DNA of 36,189 nt from NCBI GenBank assembly GCA_034431435.1, contig DAOUDG010000017.1:1-36189 (forward strand). Direction: 5' to 3'. The position numbers and the translations under genes are program-made. Every line of letters starts with the position of its first letter. The first letter of the stretch is position 1. Origin of the DNA: JAHCIE01 sp034431435. Lineage in GTDB: Bacteria; Chloroflexota; Anaerolineae; Epilineales; JAHCIE01. The notes under the pieces are model-generated. The model was not told the DNA's origin, did no database searches, and worked only from the letters and a program-made list of their open reading frames with translations. Shown here piece after piece: positions 16,480 to 25,097 of the stretch.

Positions 16480-17697
16480 TCAGCTGATGGCGGGGCTGGT
16501 GCGGATAGGATGCGCCACGGCGTCGTTGTCAGCGGTGGACCACACCGCGTCGACCAGATAGGGCGACTTCTCGCCCGCCAACGCCGTGCCGACGCCGTAG
16601 AAGTCGCCGTCGACAACGTGCAGATCGCCCAGGTGGTCGATCTCGTCGAGCAGGTGCGCCCCGTCGTCAGCGAAGAGTTGGGCGCGCAGCTTGTACGTGC
16701 CACCGGCTAGCGGGAGGCGGGGAACCAGGCAGCGGATGCGCCCCGCACCAGCCAGCGGCCCCAGGTCCTGGCCCATCGCCTGATTGTTGAGCACCAGGAC
16801 GCTCTTGTCCCACAGGTCTTGGAGGTGCAGCGACAGCCGCACGCCGTGGAGGGACTGCCCGGCCAGGGTCTCGTACTCGAACACGAAGGCCACGTCCTGG
16901 CCGTTGACCACCACCTGACCCGACGCGCCGGTTGCGCCTTCTACCCAGTGGTCGACGAGCCGCGCCATGCCACTGCCGCGCCGCCCCTTGAAGTCGCGCA
17001 GGCTCGGCTTGACTCGTTTGGCCGCCGTCGCCTCGGTGTAGCGGAGCAGTACATCCTCCGTCGTCCCACGCCCGACAATGCGCCCCTTGTCCAGCCAGAG
17101 ACTGGTGGGGCACAACTGGCGGATGGTGGTCGTGTCGTGGGTCACGAAAATGACCGTGCGACCTTCGCCGCCCAGCGTCTTCACCTTGCCCAGGCACTTC
17201 TTCTGGAAAGCCAGGTCGCCGACGGCCAGCACCTCATCGACGAGCAGCACGTCCGGCTCGACGTGGGCCGCCACGGCGAAGGCCAGCCGGATGTACATGC
17301 CGCTGGAATAGAATTTGACGGGCGAGTCGATGTAACGGTCAATCTCGGCAAAGGCGACGATCTGGTCGATCTTGGCATCCACCTCGCGCTTCTTCATCCC
17401 CAGCAGCGAGCCGTTCAGGTAGATGTTCTCGCGCCCGGTGAGTTCGCGGTGGAAGCCCGTCCCGACTTCCAGTAGCGACGTGACGCGGCCCTTCAGGCCG
17501 ACGCGGCCTTCAGTCGGCTCCACGATGCGCGACAGAATCTTGAGCAGGGTGCTCTTGCCCGCGCCGTTGCGGCCAATCATGCCCATCACCTCACCCTGGT
17601 GGACCTCGAAGGATACGTCGCGTAGCGCCCACACCGTGTCGGTCTTGAGGCGGTAGCGCTTGCCGAGGCCTTCGGCGCGAATCGCCAGCCCGCTCAT
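16480..17697 (-). CDS. wzt: Polysaccharide ABC exporter ATP-binding protein (Wzt type)
   Basis: The ATPase of an ABC exporter for a lipid-linked surface polysaccharide, with substrate-binding C-terminus. ATG 17697 overlaps the permease stop as ATGA. The nucleotide-binding domain has Walker A GRNGAGKST (42-50), a signature region YSSGMYIRLAFA, Walker B VLLVDEVLAVGD and the switch histidine in VTHD. Residues of about 250-405 form an extra beta-sandwich domain (FVFEYETLAGQ ... GTYKLRAQLF ... LHVVDGDFYG) matching Wzt C-terminal carbohydrate-binding domains. In known systems this domain recognises the finished, often capped, end of the glycan. It is the last gene of the minus-strand cluster. Confidence 0.94.
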   Translation of the reverse strand: MSGLAIRAEGLGKRYRLKTDTVWALRDVSFEVHQGEVMGMIGRNGAGKSTLLKILSRIVEPTEGRVGLKGRVTSLLEVGTGFHRELTGRENIYLNGSLLGMKKREVDAKIDQIVAFAEIDRYIDSPVKFYSSGMYIRLAFAVAAHVEPDVLLVDEVLAVGDLAFQKKCLGKVKTLGGEGRTVIFVTHDTTTIRQLCPTSLWLDKGRIVGRGTTEDVLLRYTEATAAKRVKPSLRDFKGRRGSGMARLVDHWVEGATGASGQVVVNGQDVAFVFEYETLAGQSLHGVRLSLHLQDLWDKSVLVLNNQAMGQDLGPLAGAGRIRCLVPRLPLAGGTYKLRAQLFADDGAHLLDEIDHLGDLHVVDGDFYGVGTALAGEKSPYLVDAVWSTADNDAVAHPIRTSPAIS

Positions 17698-18563
17698 AGC
17701 GTATCCAGCCTGGCGCGGACCATGTACTGGAACACGTACGCGCCCGTGACCAGGATGACGGTGGCGATGCCCAGCTGTACGGCAAACATGACCCAATTCA
17801 TGTTCCCCACGCCCAACAGCGCCCAGCGTGTGCCGACGACGATGCCGGTCACCGGGTTCAGCTCATACAGGAATCGGTAGCGCTCGGGAACCTGGCTCAG
17901 CGGGTAGAGGACCGGCGTCGCGAACAGCAGGAGTTGCAGCAGGAACGCCAGGGCGAAGGTCAGGTCGCGGAAGCGCAGGGCCAGCCCTGCCAGCCACAGC
18001 CCTGCGCCCAGCGCGACGACGACCGAGGCGGCGAAGAACACCGGCAGCCACAGCAGCTGCGGGCCAGGCATGACGCGGTAGACAAGCATCATGCCCAGGA
18101 ACACCAGCAGCGACGCGATCATGTCCACCGCGCCGGAGATCGTCCCCGCCAGGGGCAGCACGACGCGCGGGAAATAGACCTTCGAGACGACGTGGACGTT
18201 GTCGTGCAGGCTGGTCGTCGAGCGGGTCACGGCGTTGTAGAAATAGGTCCACGGGACCATGCCGGCCATGACGAAGAGTGGGTACGGCGAGCCGTCGGTG
18301 GCAACCTTGAGGACGCCGCCAAACACCAGACCGTACATGAGCATGGTGAGCAGCGGCCGCGCCACCATCCACCCCCAGCCAAGCCTGGTCTGTCGGTAAC
18401 GCACGTTGATCTCGCGCATCACCAGGAAGTAGACCAGTTCCCGATACTGCCACAACTCACGCAACTCGGTCAGCGCCCAGGGGCGGCTGGGTTGGATCAG
18501 CAGATCCGGCTCCCAGTCGGTCGGGGCGGGGCCGAGGGGAAAAGGTTCGGTGGAGACAGTCAC
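17694..18563 (-). CDS. wzm: Polysaccharide ABC exporter permease (Wzm type)
   Basis: An ABC-2 membrane permease of 289 residues with six predicted helices, working with the Wzt protein to move undecaprenyl-linked glycan out of the cell. Family features are the amphipathic entry segment LVYFLVMREINVRYRQTRLGWGW, FVMAGMVPWTYFYNAV and FATPVLYPLSQVPERYRFLYELNPV. GTG 18563 is chosen because it overlaps the upstream glycosyltransferase stop (GTGA) and gives the usual family length; the longer frame adds a non-conserved extension. Its stop overlaps the wzt start. Confidence 0.93.
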   Translation of the reverse strand: MTVSTEPFPLGPAPTDWEPDLLIQPSRPWALTELRELWQYRELVYFLVMREINVRYRQTRLGWGWMVARPLLTMLMYGLVFGGVLKVATDGSPYPLFVMAGMVPWTYFYNAVTRSTTSLHDNVHVVSKVYFPRVVLPLAGTISGAVDMIASLLVFLGMMLVYRVMPGPQLLWLPVFFAASVVVALGAGLWLAGLALRFRDLTFALAFLLQLLLFATPVLYPLSQVPERYRFLYELNPVTGIVVGTRWALLGVGNMNWVMFAVQLGIATVILVTGAYVFQYMVRARLDTL

Positions 18564-20065
18564 GATCCTGGGTTCCTGGTCGTATTCAGATGAGCCACCA
18601 ATGCGATATACTCGCCCACCATGCGCTCCTCGCGGAACAGAGTCGCCGCGCGGGCGCGACACGCCGCCCCCACGGCTCGCCGCCGGTCAGCATCGTCGGC
18701 CCACGCCGCCAGTGTCGCCACCAGCGCGTCGACCGTCGCCGCCGGGTCGTCGTTGGGGTCGGGCAGCAGTGCGCCCGTATCGCCCAGCTCATCCGGTATA
18801 CCGCTGACCGCCGTCGCCACCACGGGCAGGCCGGCCGCCATGGCCTCCATGATGGACAGCGGCATCCCCTCGTAGTGGGAGGCCAGGGCGAAGATGTCCG
18901 ACGCGGCCAGGATGTCTGGCACGTCGTCGCGCTCGCCCAGGAAGCGCACGCGGTCAGCGACGCCCAGGTCATCGGCCAGGGCGCGCAATCGCCCTTGCAG
19001 GCTGCCCGCCCCCACCCACACGAAGCTCAGGCGCGGCCGGCCGTCCCGCGCAGGTAGCCGCGCCGCCGCCTTGAGCAGGTGCTGATAGCCCTTACGCATC
19101 TCCAGGGAGGCCACAGTGCAGACCGCCACATCCTCGGCGGCGAGGCCCAGGGTTTCCCGGAGCGCAGCGCGGCGCCCCGACTCGGGCGCGGCGAAGTAGC
19201 GCGCGGGTCGCCCATTGAGAATCACGCGGCCGCGGTTGTCGGCCAGACCAAACTCGCGCCGCAGCCGCGTCAGATTCTCCTCCGACACGGCCACCACGTC
19301 CAGCGCGGCGGCGAAACTGGCGGCCACCCGGTCGCGATAGGAGGCAAACGGCTGCGCCCATGCTGACGTAACGCAGTGGACAATGACCAGATACGGGACG
19401 CCCCGCGCCGCCGCCGCCTCGCGCCCGGCCAGGCTGGACATCGGCGCGCCCCCGCTAAAGATCACCAGGTCAGGGCGCAGGGCGGCCAGGAGACGGTGCG
19501 GCTCCTCGGCGTCCGTCAGGGCGCGGGGCGTAACGCGACGGTCGTAGAGGTCGTCCGGATCAAGCCAGGCGTGGCCGATGCCCGCCGCGCGGCGCTCATC
19601 GACGAGGCCATGCGCCGTGGGCGGCTGCGCGCACGTCACGCGGTAGCCTGCCGCGCGCAATCCCAGCGCCAGGGCGTGGTTGAATTGCCCCAGGCCGTAG
19701 ACGCTTGCCCCGTCTGTGTACAGCAGGATGTGGCCGCGCCCGCCTATCGACGCCTCATTCTCGGCCGCAGGGTTGGCAGGCGTATCCATGTCCCGCAGTG
19801 GCGCGTTTAGCCTGCGACGAAACATCGCCGCGCCGGGCAGAGCCTCAGTGGCGCGGCGGTAGACGGCGGCGGCGTCGGCCACACGCCCTACCCGTTCCAG
19901 GAGCGCGCCCAGGGCCAGATAGGCGGCGGCGTAGTCGGGACGCAGGCGCAGCGCGGCCTCGTAGCCTGCGATGGCGCGGGCGGGCTGCCCCCTGGCCTCC
20001 CAGAGAATCGCTAGCTTGAGTTGGGTTTCGGCCGCGTCAGGCGCCGGTACGGGTGATTGGGTCAC
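18560..20065 (-). CDS. TPR-fused GT4-type glycosyltransferase
   Basis: Adds a sugar from a nucleotide donor to a growing glycan in the cytoplasm (family inference). Residues of about 10-85 are two TPR-like helical repeats (AIAGYEAALRLRPDYAAAYLALGALL, VADAAAVYRRATEALP is the second). The GT-B catalytic part has VYGLGQFNHALALGLRAAGY near its start, VSEENLTRLRREFG in the middle, and the GT4 donor-site segment EGMPLSIMEAMAAGLPVVAT. The GTG start at 20065 lacks a strong Shine-Dalgarno, so the N-terminus is provisional. It follows the membrane transferase by 25 bases and its stop overlaps the wzm start. Two other genes in the cluster also carry N-terminal TPRs. Confidence 0.88.
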   Translation of the reverse strand: MTQSPVPAPDAAETQLKLAILWEARGQPARAIAGYEAALRLRPDYAAAYLALGALLERVGRVADAAAVYRRATEALPGAAMFRRRLNAPLRDMDTPANPAAENEASIGGRGHILLYTDGASVYGLGQFNHALALGLRAAGYRVTCAQPPTAHGLVDERRAAGIGHAWLDPDDLYDRRVTPRALTDAEEPHRLLAALRPDLVIFSGGAPMSSLAGREAAAARGVPYLVIVHCVTSAWAQPFASYRDRVAASFAAALDVVAVSEENLTRLRREFGLADNRGRVILNGRPARYFAAPESGRRAALRETLGLAAEDVAVCTVASLEMRKGYQHLLKAAARLPARDGRPRLSFVWVGAGSLQGRLRALADDLGVADRVRFLGERDDVPDILAASDIFALASHYEGMPLSIMEAMAAGLPVVATAVSGIPDELGDTGALLPDPNDDPAATVDALVATLAAWADDADRRRAVGAACRARAATLFREERMVGEYIALVAHLNTTRNPGS

Positions 20066-20090
20066 GTCAGATCTCGCGTCTACACCTCAC

Positions 20091-21116
20091 TCAACGGGGC
20101 GGGTTGAGTCGGGCGCGTTGCTCGACAGGTATCAGGCTGACCGCCAGCCACGAGTGGGGGTAGGAGAATGAAGCCGCCTCGCCAATGGATTCTAGCTTAC
20201 CGGCCGCCAGCCCGACGCCTGCCTGACGGCGGCGCACACCCAGAACAACCCCGGCCACGGCGAGCGCGGCCAGTAACGCGACAGCCAGTACGCCTGCGGC
20301 AACGGTCTCCGAGCGACTGAACTTGAAACTGAAGGGGTAGATGAAGGTCTTGCCGATGACGCTGAGATTGATCTCGGAGATCCAGCTATTCACCAGGCAG
20401 CCGTTGAGTTGGCGGGCCAGCGAGCGCACCCAGGGCAGGAACAGCAGCGCGGGAGCCACCAGCGCCAGGCTAAACACCACCACCCGGTCGCGCCGTCTCA
20501 CCAGGACCCAGAGGAAGACCAGGCTGCTGACCAGGGCGGCGGCCACCAGCGCCCAATAGTGGGTGTAGGCTGCGCCGAACAGGCTCACGGCCAGGGCGGC
20601 GAAGTCCCAGCGCCGACCACCGATTGCCGCCAGATAGGCGTAGACCGCCGTGGCCGTCGCGAAGAACGCCGCCCAGGTGTACATGCGCGCCTCCTGGGCC
20701 ATCGCCAGCATAATCGGCGTGACCACCACCAGCAGCGCGAAGCACAGGCCGCCCCACGCGCCCCAGGCGCGCCGCACCGGCCCCGCGCCGAGGAGGACAA
20801 GGGCCAACGCCCCCAGGACCGACAGCAGGCGAAGGCTGACGGGTGACACGCCTAGCGCGCCGACAAGGCCCCACAGCGACAGGTAGTAGAGGGGCGGGTG
20901 ACAGTCATTGAGGGCCGTGCGCCAGATGGCGATGGGCGTCTGCCGTACCATGTTCGCCGTGTAAGCCTCATCCAGCCAGAGCGCTTCGCGGCCGAGACCC
21001 GTCAGATAGACGGCGCCGGCGAGCAGCAGCACGCCCAACCAGATGGCCCACCACCAGACCTGGGGTACGGGCGTATCAGAGAGCGTTTTGGGCAGTGTGG
21101 AGTAAGATTGCCTCAT
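20091..21116 (-). CDS. GT39/ArnT-like membrane glycosyltransferase, short form
   Basis: A polytopic protein with about eight membrane segments. The first periplasmic loop shows ALWLDEAYTANMVRQ and ALNDCHPPLYYLSLW, the Asp-Glu and HPPLYY signatures of lipid-linked-sugar-dependent transferases such as GT39/ArnT. At about 341 residues it is shorter than most relatives (450-600). The C-terminal soluble part is missing, and the last 35 residues (from AAGKLESIG) do not look like the family. The start is ATG 21116, which shares the bases CATG with the start of the plus-strand gene. There is no Shine-Dalgarno, but a promoter-like TTGCCG-17-TATGCT lies 8 bases upstream, suggesting a leaderless message. 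It may be truncated or a natural minimal form. Confidence 0.8.
   Translation of the reverse strand: MRQSYSTLPKTLSDTPVPQVWWWAIWLGVLLLAGAVYLTGLGREALWLDEAYTANMVRQTPIAIWRTALNDCHPPLYYLSLWGLVGALGVSPVSLRLLSVLGALALVLLGAGPVRRAWGAWGGLCFALLVVVTPIMLAMAQEARMYTWAAFFATATAVYAYLAAIGGRRWDFAALAVSLFGAAYTHYWALVAAALVSSLVFLWVLVRRRDRVVVFSLALVAPALLFLPWVRSLARQLNGCLVNSWISEINLSVIGKTFIYPFSFKFSRSETVAAGVLAVALLAALAVAGVVLGVRRRQAGVGLAAGKLESIGEAASFSYPHSWLAVSLIPVEQRARLNPPR
21103..21108 (+). promoter_or_regulatory. Candidate -10 box for a leaderless plus-strand message
   Basis: TAAGAT lies six bases before ATG 21115. Initiation would fall at or beside the ATG. No clear -35 box is seen. The box sits inside the coding start of the divergent minus-strand gene. 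Confidence 0.3.
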
Positions 21117-23697
21117 GAGCGATAAGCATACCCAGGCTGACATGCCTCGGCAAGGCCGGTGGGCGGGGCGCCTGCGCCGCCGTCTCGACCTGCTACCGCG
21201 ACCCGACCTCGACGCCATCCGTGACCGTTTGCCGCGGCGTCGGCGGCCGGCGACGCCGCCCCCCTACGCTGGCGACGCTTTCGCCGCCGCCGACATCCGT
21301 GTCACCGACGAGGTCATCGCCGCCGATCCGCCCCGCTTCGGCGTCAACCTGGACGCGCCGGGCTACGACCTGTGGACCCAGGGAGCCACCGTCGTCAACA
21401 CCTACGTCGCTGACGGCGGTTTCGAGCCAGTCATCCTGCGCTACAAGGGCGTAGTAGCCGAGGGTGACGAGGTATCTTTTGTCGCCGCCGCCGCGCCGAA
21501 CCACGACAGCCGCGCTCACGGGCAGCCGCCGCTGGACCTCGAGCACGGCCTGGGCAACGGCTTCTTCGACGGGGCCGACGCGCGTCTCTACCGCGTGGTG
21601 GGCGGCCAGGCGCGCCTGGTGCGCCGCGACTCGGTCGCGCGTTACGCCGTGGCCGAAGACGGGACGGCGCGGGTACGCTTCGCCACGGCGGGGCCGCCCG
21701 CGCAGGGTGGTGACCTTTACTATCTGACCCTCACCCGCGCCGCCATCCCCGCCGAATGTCTCGCGCCGGGCGTCGCGGCCAGCCGTGTCGATGCCTGGCG
21801 AGTCTACCCGCCCAGCGGGGCCGACAGCGTCCGCCACCAGCGCGACAGCGCGGCCGTCGCCCCTGCCCACGGCAGCCGGGGCAGCCTGCGCGTGACCATT
21901 GGCGAGGCAGTGGAGGGTGGCGTCACGCAGCCCGTGGCCGGCGCTAGCCGCCAGGACGCCCTGAATGCTCTAATCCCCGGCCACACCTACCGCCTGGAGA
22001 TGTGGCTGCGCCAGGAGGGGATTGGTGACTGTCAGGCGCGGGTGTGGCTCGGCCCCTTCCGCTCGCCCGTCGGCGACAGCTTCCAGGTTGACGGGACGTG
22101 GCGGGCATACGGGTTCAGCTTCAAGGCTCCCAGTGCGCTGCGTCCGGACACGATCATCTCGCTACGTATCACATTTCGCGGCCCTGGCTGCCTGTGGCTC
22201 GATAATGTTCGGCTCTACGACGCTGCCCTGCCGCCGTTCGCGGTACGCCCCGAGGTCGCCGCTGCCCTCAAGGCGTTTCGCCCCGACAGTCTGCGTATCT
22301 GGAGCGCCTTCACCAAGTTCCACCTGGGAACGAGCCTGGAGAACTGGCTGGCCGAGGAGGGCGAGGGGCTGGCATGGTGGCGGCGCAAGCGCGGCCTGGT
22401 GGGCGCGGCCAGTCTCCATCTGCCCGCCGCGCTCGCCCTCGCCCGCGACGCGGGGGCGAGGCCGTGGCTGATTGTGCATCCGGCTTTCGACGAGGCCGAG
22501 TGGTTGGGCCTGATGGAATACCTGGCCGGGCCGCCCGACTCCCCCTACGGCGCGCTCCGCGCGGCCCACGGCCAGATCGCGCCGTGGACGGACGTGTTCG
22601 ATCGCATCAGCCTCGAATATGGGAACGAGGCCTGGAATGCCGAGTATTTTCCCTGGAACTTCGACGACGGCGCGACCTTCGGCGCGGTGGCCGAGACTTT
22701 CTTCGGCGTTGCGCGTTCCAGCCCCCACTACCCGGTCGCGGCGGATAGATTCGAATTCGTGGTCGGCGGCTACAGAACATCCTATGGGCCGCTGTCCTTC
22801 ACGGCCCAGGCCCACCTGAACTGCCCGACGGCGGAGACGGTTGGCATCACGGGGTATGTCTCGGCCCGCGAGCCGCTGCCCTCACGGCCCCACGCGCTGG
22901 ACGAGATGGCGCAGAACATGCTGCTCAACCCGCCATGGGCGCTTCGATACTATGCGGAGCAGCAAATCGCCACGTGCAACCTGTTGACGAAAATGGGCGC
23001 GCCCTATCGTCTCGGCATCGCGGAGGGCGGGCCACGCTATGAGCACCCCTCGTCCACGCGCCCCTATGACCTACCCAGCGAGCGGGTGGGCAAGTCTCTG
23101 GCGGGCGGCACGGCTGCCCTCGACGCCGCTCTGTACTACCTCAGCCGGGGCTTCACGCACCAGCTGTACTATGCTCTCCAGCCGGGACCTAACTGGGCAT
23201 CCCACACTGCCCTGTGGCGCGGCTTTCGCCCCCACCCGGCCTGGCTCGCCCTGCAAATGCGCAACCAGCACGCGACAGGCGACATGATCCGCGTTGACCT
23301 GGCAAGCGCGCCCACCGTCGATCTACCGCCCCTGGTCAGCACAGTGCGCTCGCTCCGCACCCCGCCCCAGGCCGGCGTGCCTTTGGTGATGGCCTACGCC
23401 TTCAAGGACGGCCCGCGCTACAGCGTCTTCGTCCTGTCGCGCCAGCTGAGCATCTCAACTCCGGTGACGCTGCGGTTGCCTGCCCGCCCCGTCGCCGCCA
23501 CGGTCTACAGCCTCAGCGGCGATCCCCTCGCTACCAACCTGCACCGGCGGCGCGTCACGGTCCGCCATCGTTCCATCCCCAACATCACCCAGGACTATCG
23601 CTTCACGCTGCCACCCGCCTCGGTCTACCTGTTCGTCGTGGAGACGGACGACCAACAACCGACCGCCGCCCCCAGCGCCCCCGGCCAGAGCGGCTAG
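21115..23697 (+). CDS. Clan GH-A-like glycoside hydrolase-like protein
   Basis: An 860-residue protein, the only plus-strand gene inside the polysaccharide cluster. After an Arg/Pro-rich N-terminus without signal peptide comes a domain starting PPRFGVNLDAPGY, a beta-sandwich resembling a carbohydrate-binding module (about 235-375), and a TIM-barrel-like part. The barrel has ISLEYGNEAWN (candidate acid/base Glu in the Asn-Glu pair typical of clan GH-A) and RLGIAEGGPRY (candidate nucleophile Glu). A C-terminal beta domain ends the protein. It could trim or process the cluster's glycan, but the lack of a signal peptide leaves its location unclear. Start and stop are shared with neighbouring genes as CATG and CTAG. 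The enzyme family is not certain; GH51- or GH39-like are possibilities. Confidence 0.75.
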   Translation: MSDKHTQADMPRQGRWAGRLRRRLDLLPRPDLDAIRDRLPRRRRPATPPPYAGDAFAAADIRVTDEVIAADPPRFGVNLDAPGYDLWTQGATVVNTYVADGGFEPVILRYKGVVAEGDEVSFVAAAAPNHDSRAHGQPPLDLEHGLGNGFFDGADARLYRVVGGQARLVRRDSVARYAVAEDGTARVRFATAGPPAQGGDLYYLTLTRAAIPAECLAPGVAASRVDAWRVYPPSGADSVRHQRDSAAVAPAHGSRGSLRVTIGEAVEGGVTQPVAGASRQDALNALIPGHTYRLEMWLRQEGIGDCQARVWLGPFRSPVGDSFQVDGTWRAYGFSFKAPSALRPDTIISLRITFRGPGCLWLDNVRLYDAALPPFAVRPEVAAALKAFRPDSLRIWSAFTKFHLGTSLENWLAEEGEGLAWWRRKRGLVGAASLHLPAALALARDAGARPWLIVHPAFDEAEWLGLMEYLAGPPDSPYGALRAAHGQIAPWTDVFDRISLEYGNEAWNAEYFPWNFDDGATFGAVAETFFGVARSSPHYPVAADRFEFVVGGYRTSYGPLSFTAQAHLNCPTAETVGITGYVSAREPLPSRPHALDEMAQNMLLNPPWALRYYAEQQIATCNLLTKMGAPYRLGIAEGGPRYEHPSSTRPYDLPSERVGKSLAGGTAALDAALYYLSRGFTHQLYYALQPGPNWASHTALWRGFRPHPAWLALQMRNQHATGDMIRVDLASAPTVDLPPLVSTVRSLRTPPQAGVPLVMAYAFKDGPRYSVFVLSRQLSISTPVTLRLPARPVAATVYSLSGDPLATNLHRRRVTVRHRSIPNITQDYRFTLPPASVYLFVVETDDQQPTAAPSAPGQSG
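21125..21153 (-). promoter_or_regulatory. Candidate promoter for the GT39-like gene
   Basis: Minus-strand TTGCCG (21148-21153), a 17-base spacer and TATGCT (21125-21130). Initiation near 21118 would give a leader of only about two bases before ATG 21116. The -35 sequence equals that of the PqqD operon promoter. It lies inside the plus-strand coding region. Confidence 0.45.
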
Positions 23698-25097
23698 AGG
23701 AGCCGGTATACCTCACTGCGCTCCACACTGGCGCGGAAATAGTCGCCACTCAGCTTGTGGCGCGTCTGGCACGTCAGCAGGTAGCGGTGCGCCGTGTCGA
23801 GCAGGGCCAGGTCCTGGGCTTTGTCGGCCGCCTCGGCCAGCGTCGTGAAGTATAGCGGGTAGTCCTCCCCCAGATACTCCACCACGGCCGGCAGCGGGTT
23901 CACCAGCAGCGGCGTCGCCCGTGCGATGCACTCGATGACGGCATTGTTGGCATTGGCGTCGTACAGTTCCACGAAGGCGATGTTCTCGGCCAGCAGCCGG
24001 TCGTAGGCGTCGTTGGGTAGATGCTGCACGTCGCGGGTATTCTCGGCGTAGCGCAGGTCAATCGTCAGCCCCTCCGCCTCGCGCTCGCGACGCAACAGCC
24101 CCTGTAGATAATCATCGGCGTTGGCGAAGAAGCGCGGCACGAGCCGCACCTTCTCGTAGCCCAATCGGTTGTCGCGGGCAATCGGGAGGCCGTAGATGGC
24201 GTTGAGCCTGCGCAGCCACCAGCCGATCTGGACGATTTGCTTGCGCGGGTTGTCGCGGAAACGCTGCATATCGAAGCCCAGGTCGGGAATCTCGGTGGGA
24301 TGTACCAACGCCGATACTGGCTTGCCCGTCCGCTCGCGCAGCCAGCGCGCCTCATACTCCGACAGGGTGAACAGGCCGATGCAGTAGGGCAGGCTCTCTT
24401 GCCAGACTCGCCTGGCGAAGATGGCTTGCGGCGCTTCCTGCGGATGGAACCAGGCGGGCATACCCGGCGGGTTGTGAACCACCCCCACCCACGGCTGGCG
24501 GTAGGGGAGGATGCCCTGCTCCTCGGCCGTCGCCAGGTCCTCGAACACGCCCTCCAGCCGCATGCGTTCCAGCACGTGGGGGGGGCGGGGTGTCTCGACC
24601 CGCTGTCGCCAGGCGAAATTATTCTCGATGAAGCCGTCGAACAGCACGCCGTCGCCCTTGTGCAGCGGCCGCAACGCCTCCATCGCATACGCCCAACCGC
24701 CGCGATGCGATGTGATCACCACCGTCTCGGCCAGGTTGAGCTTGCCGTGGGGACTATCCACCAGGCCCGCCAGATGGGCGTGTCCCGACGCGGCCGGCCG
24801 CGCCTGGTCGCCCGCTCGCGCCAGCCAGTCGCGCAGCGTGTCGCACCGGAAGCGCAACGTCGCGTCGGCGGGGGCGGCGGCCAGCGCCTGTTCGTACAGG
24901 CGCAGCGCGGCCTGGGCACGGCCCTCGGCCAGGGCGATACCCGCCAGTCTGGCGTAGGCAGGCGCGTAGCCGGGGTCCAGGGCCAGGGCGTCGAGGTAGG
25001 CCTTCACCGCTGCCTCGGTCCTGCCCCGCGCCAGCCAGGCATTCGCGAGCTGGCAGCGCGCCTCGGCCGCCGCTCGGTCGCCCGTCGGCTCAGCCAC
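23694..25097 (-). CDS. TPR-fused GT-B-like glycosyltransferase, family unclear
   Basis: About 467 residues. Residues of about 15-90 are TPR-like repeats (AVKAYLDALALDPGYAPAYARLAG). The remainder looks like a GT-B glycosyltransferase: VVITSHRGGWAYAMEALRPLH, then VGVVHNPPGMPAWF, FTLSEYEARWLRERTG (typical of the linker to the donor domain), KQIVQIGWWLRR, and near the end a donor-side segment AFVELYDANANNAVIECIARATPLLVNPLPAV. The CAZy family was not recognised. GTG 25097 is preferred because it overlaps the previous gene by only 8 bases; a TTG at 25115 is an alternative and neither has a strong Shine-Dalgarno. Its stop codon shares CTAG with the convergent plus-strand gene. A role in the exported polysaccharide is inferred from position. 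Confidence 0.8.
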   Translation of the reverse strand: MAEPTGDRAAAEARCQLANAWLARGRTEAAVKAYLDALALDPGYAPAYARLAGIALAEGRAQAALRLYEQALAAAPADATLRFRCDTLRDWLARAGDQARPAASGHAHLAGLVDSPHGKLNLAETVVITSHRGGWAYAMEALRPLHKGDGVLFDGFIENNFAWRQRVETPRPPHVLERMRLEGVFEDLATAEEQGILPYRQPWVGVVHNPPGMPAWFHPQEAPQAIFARRVWQESLPYCIGLFTLSEYEARWLRERTGKPVSALVHPTEIPDLGFDMQRFRDNPRKQIVQIGWWLRRLNAIYGLPIARDNRLGYEKVRLVPRFFANADDYLQGLLRREREAEGLTIDLRYAENTRDVQHLPNDAYDRLLAENIAFVELYDANANNAVIECIARATPLLVNPLPAVVEYLGEDYPLYFTTLAEAADKAQDLALLDTAHRYLLTCQTRHKLSGDYFRASVERSEVYRLL

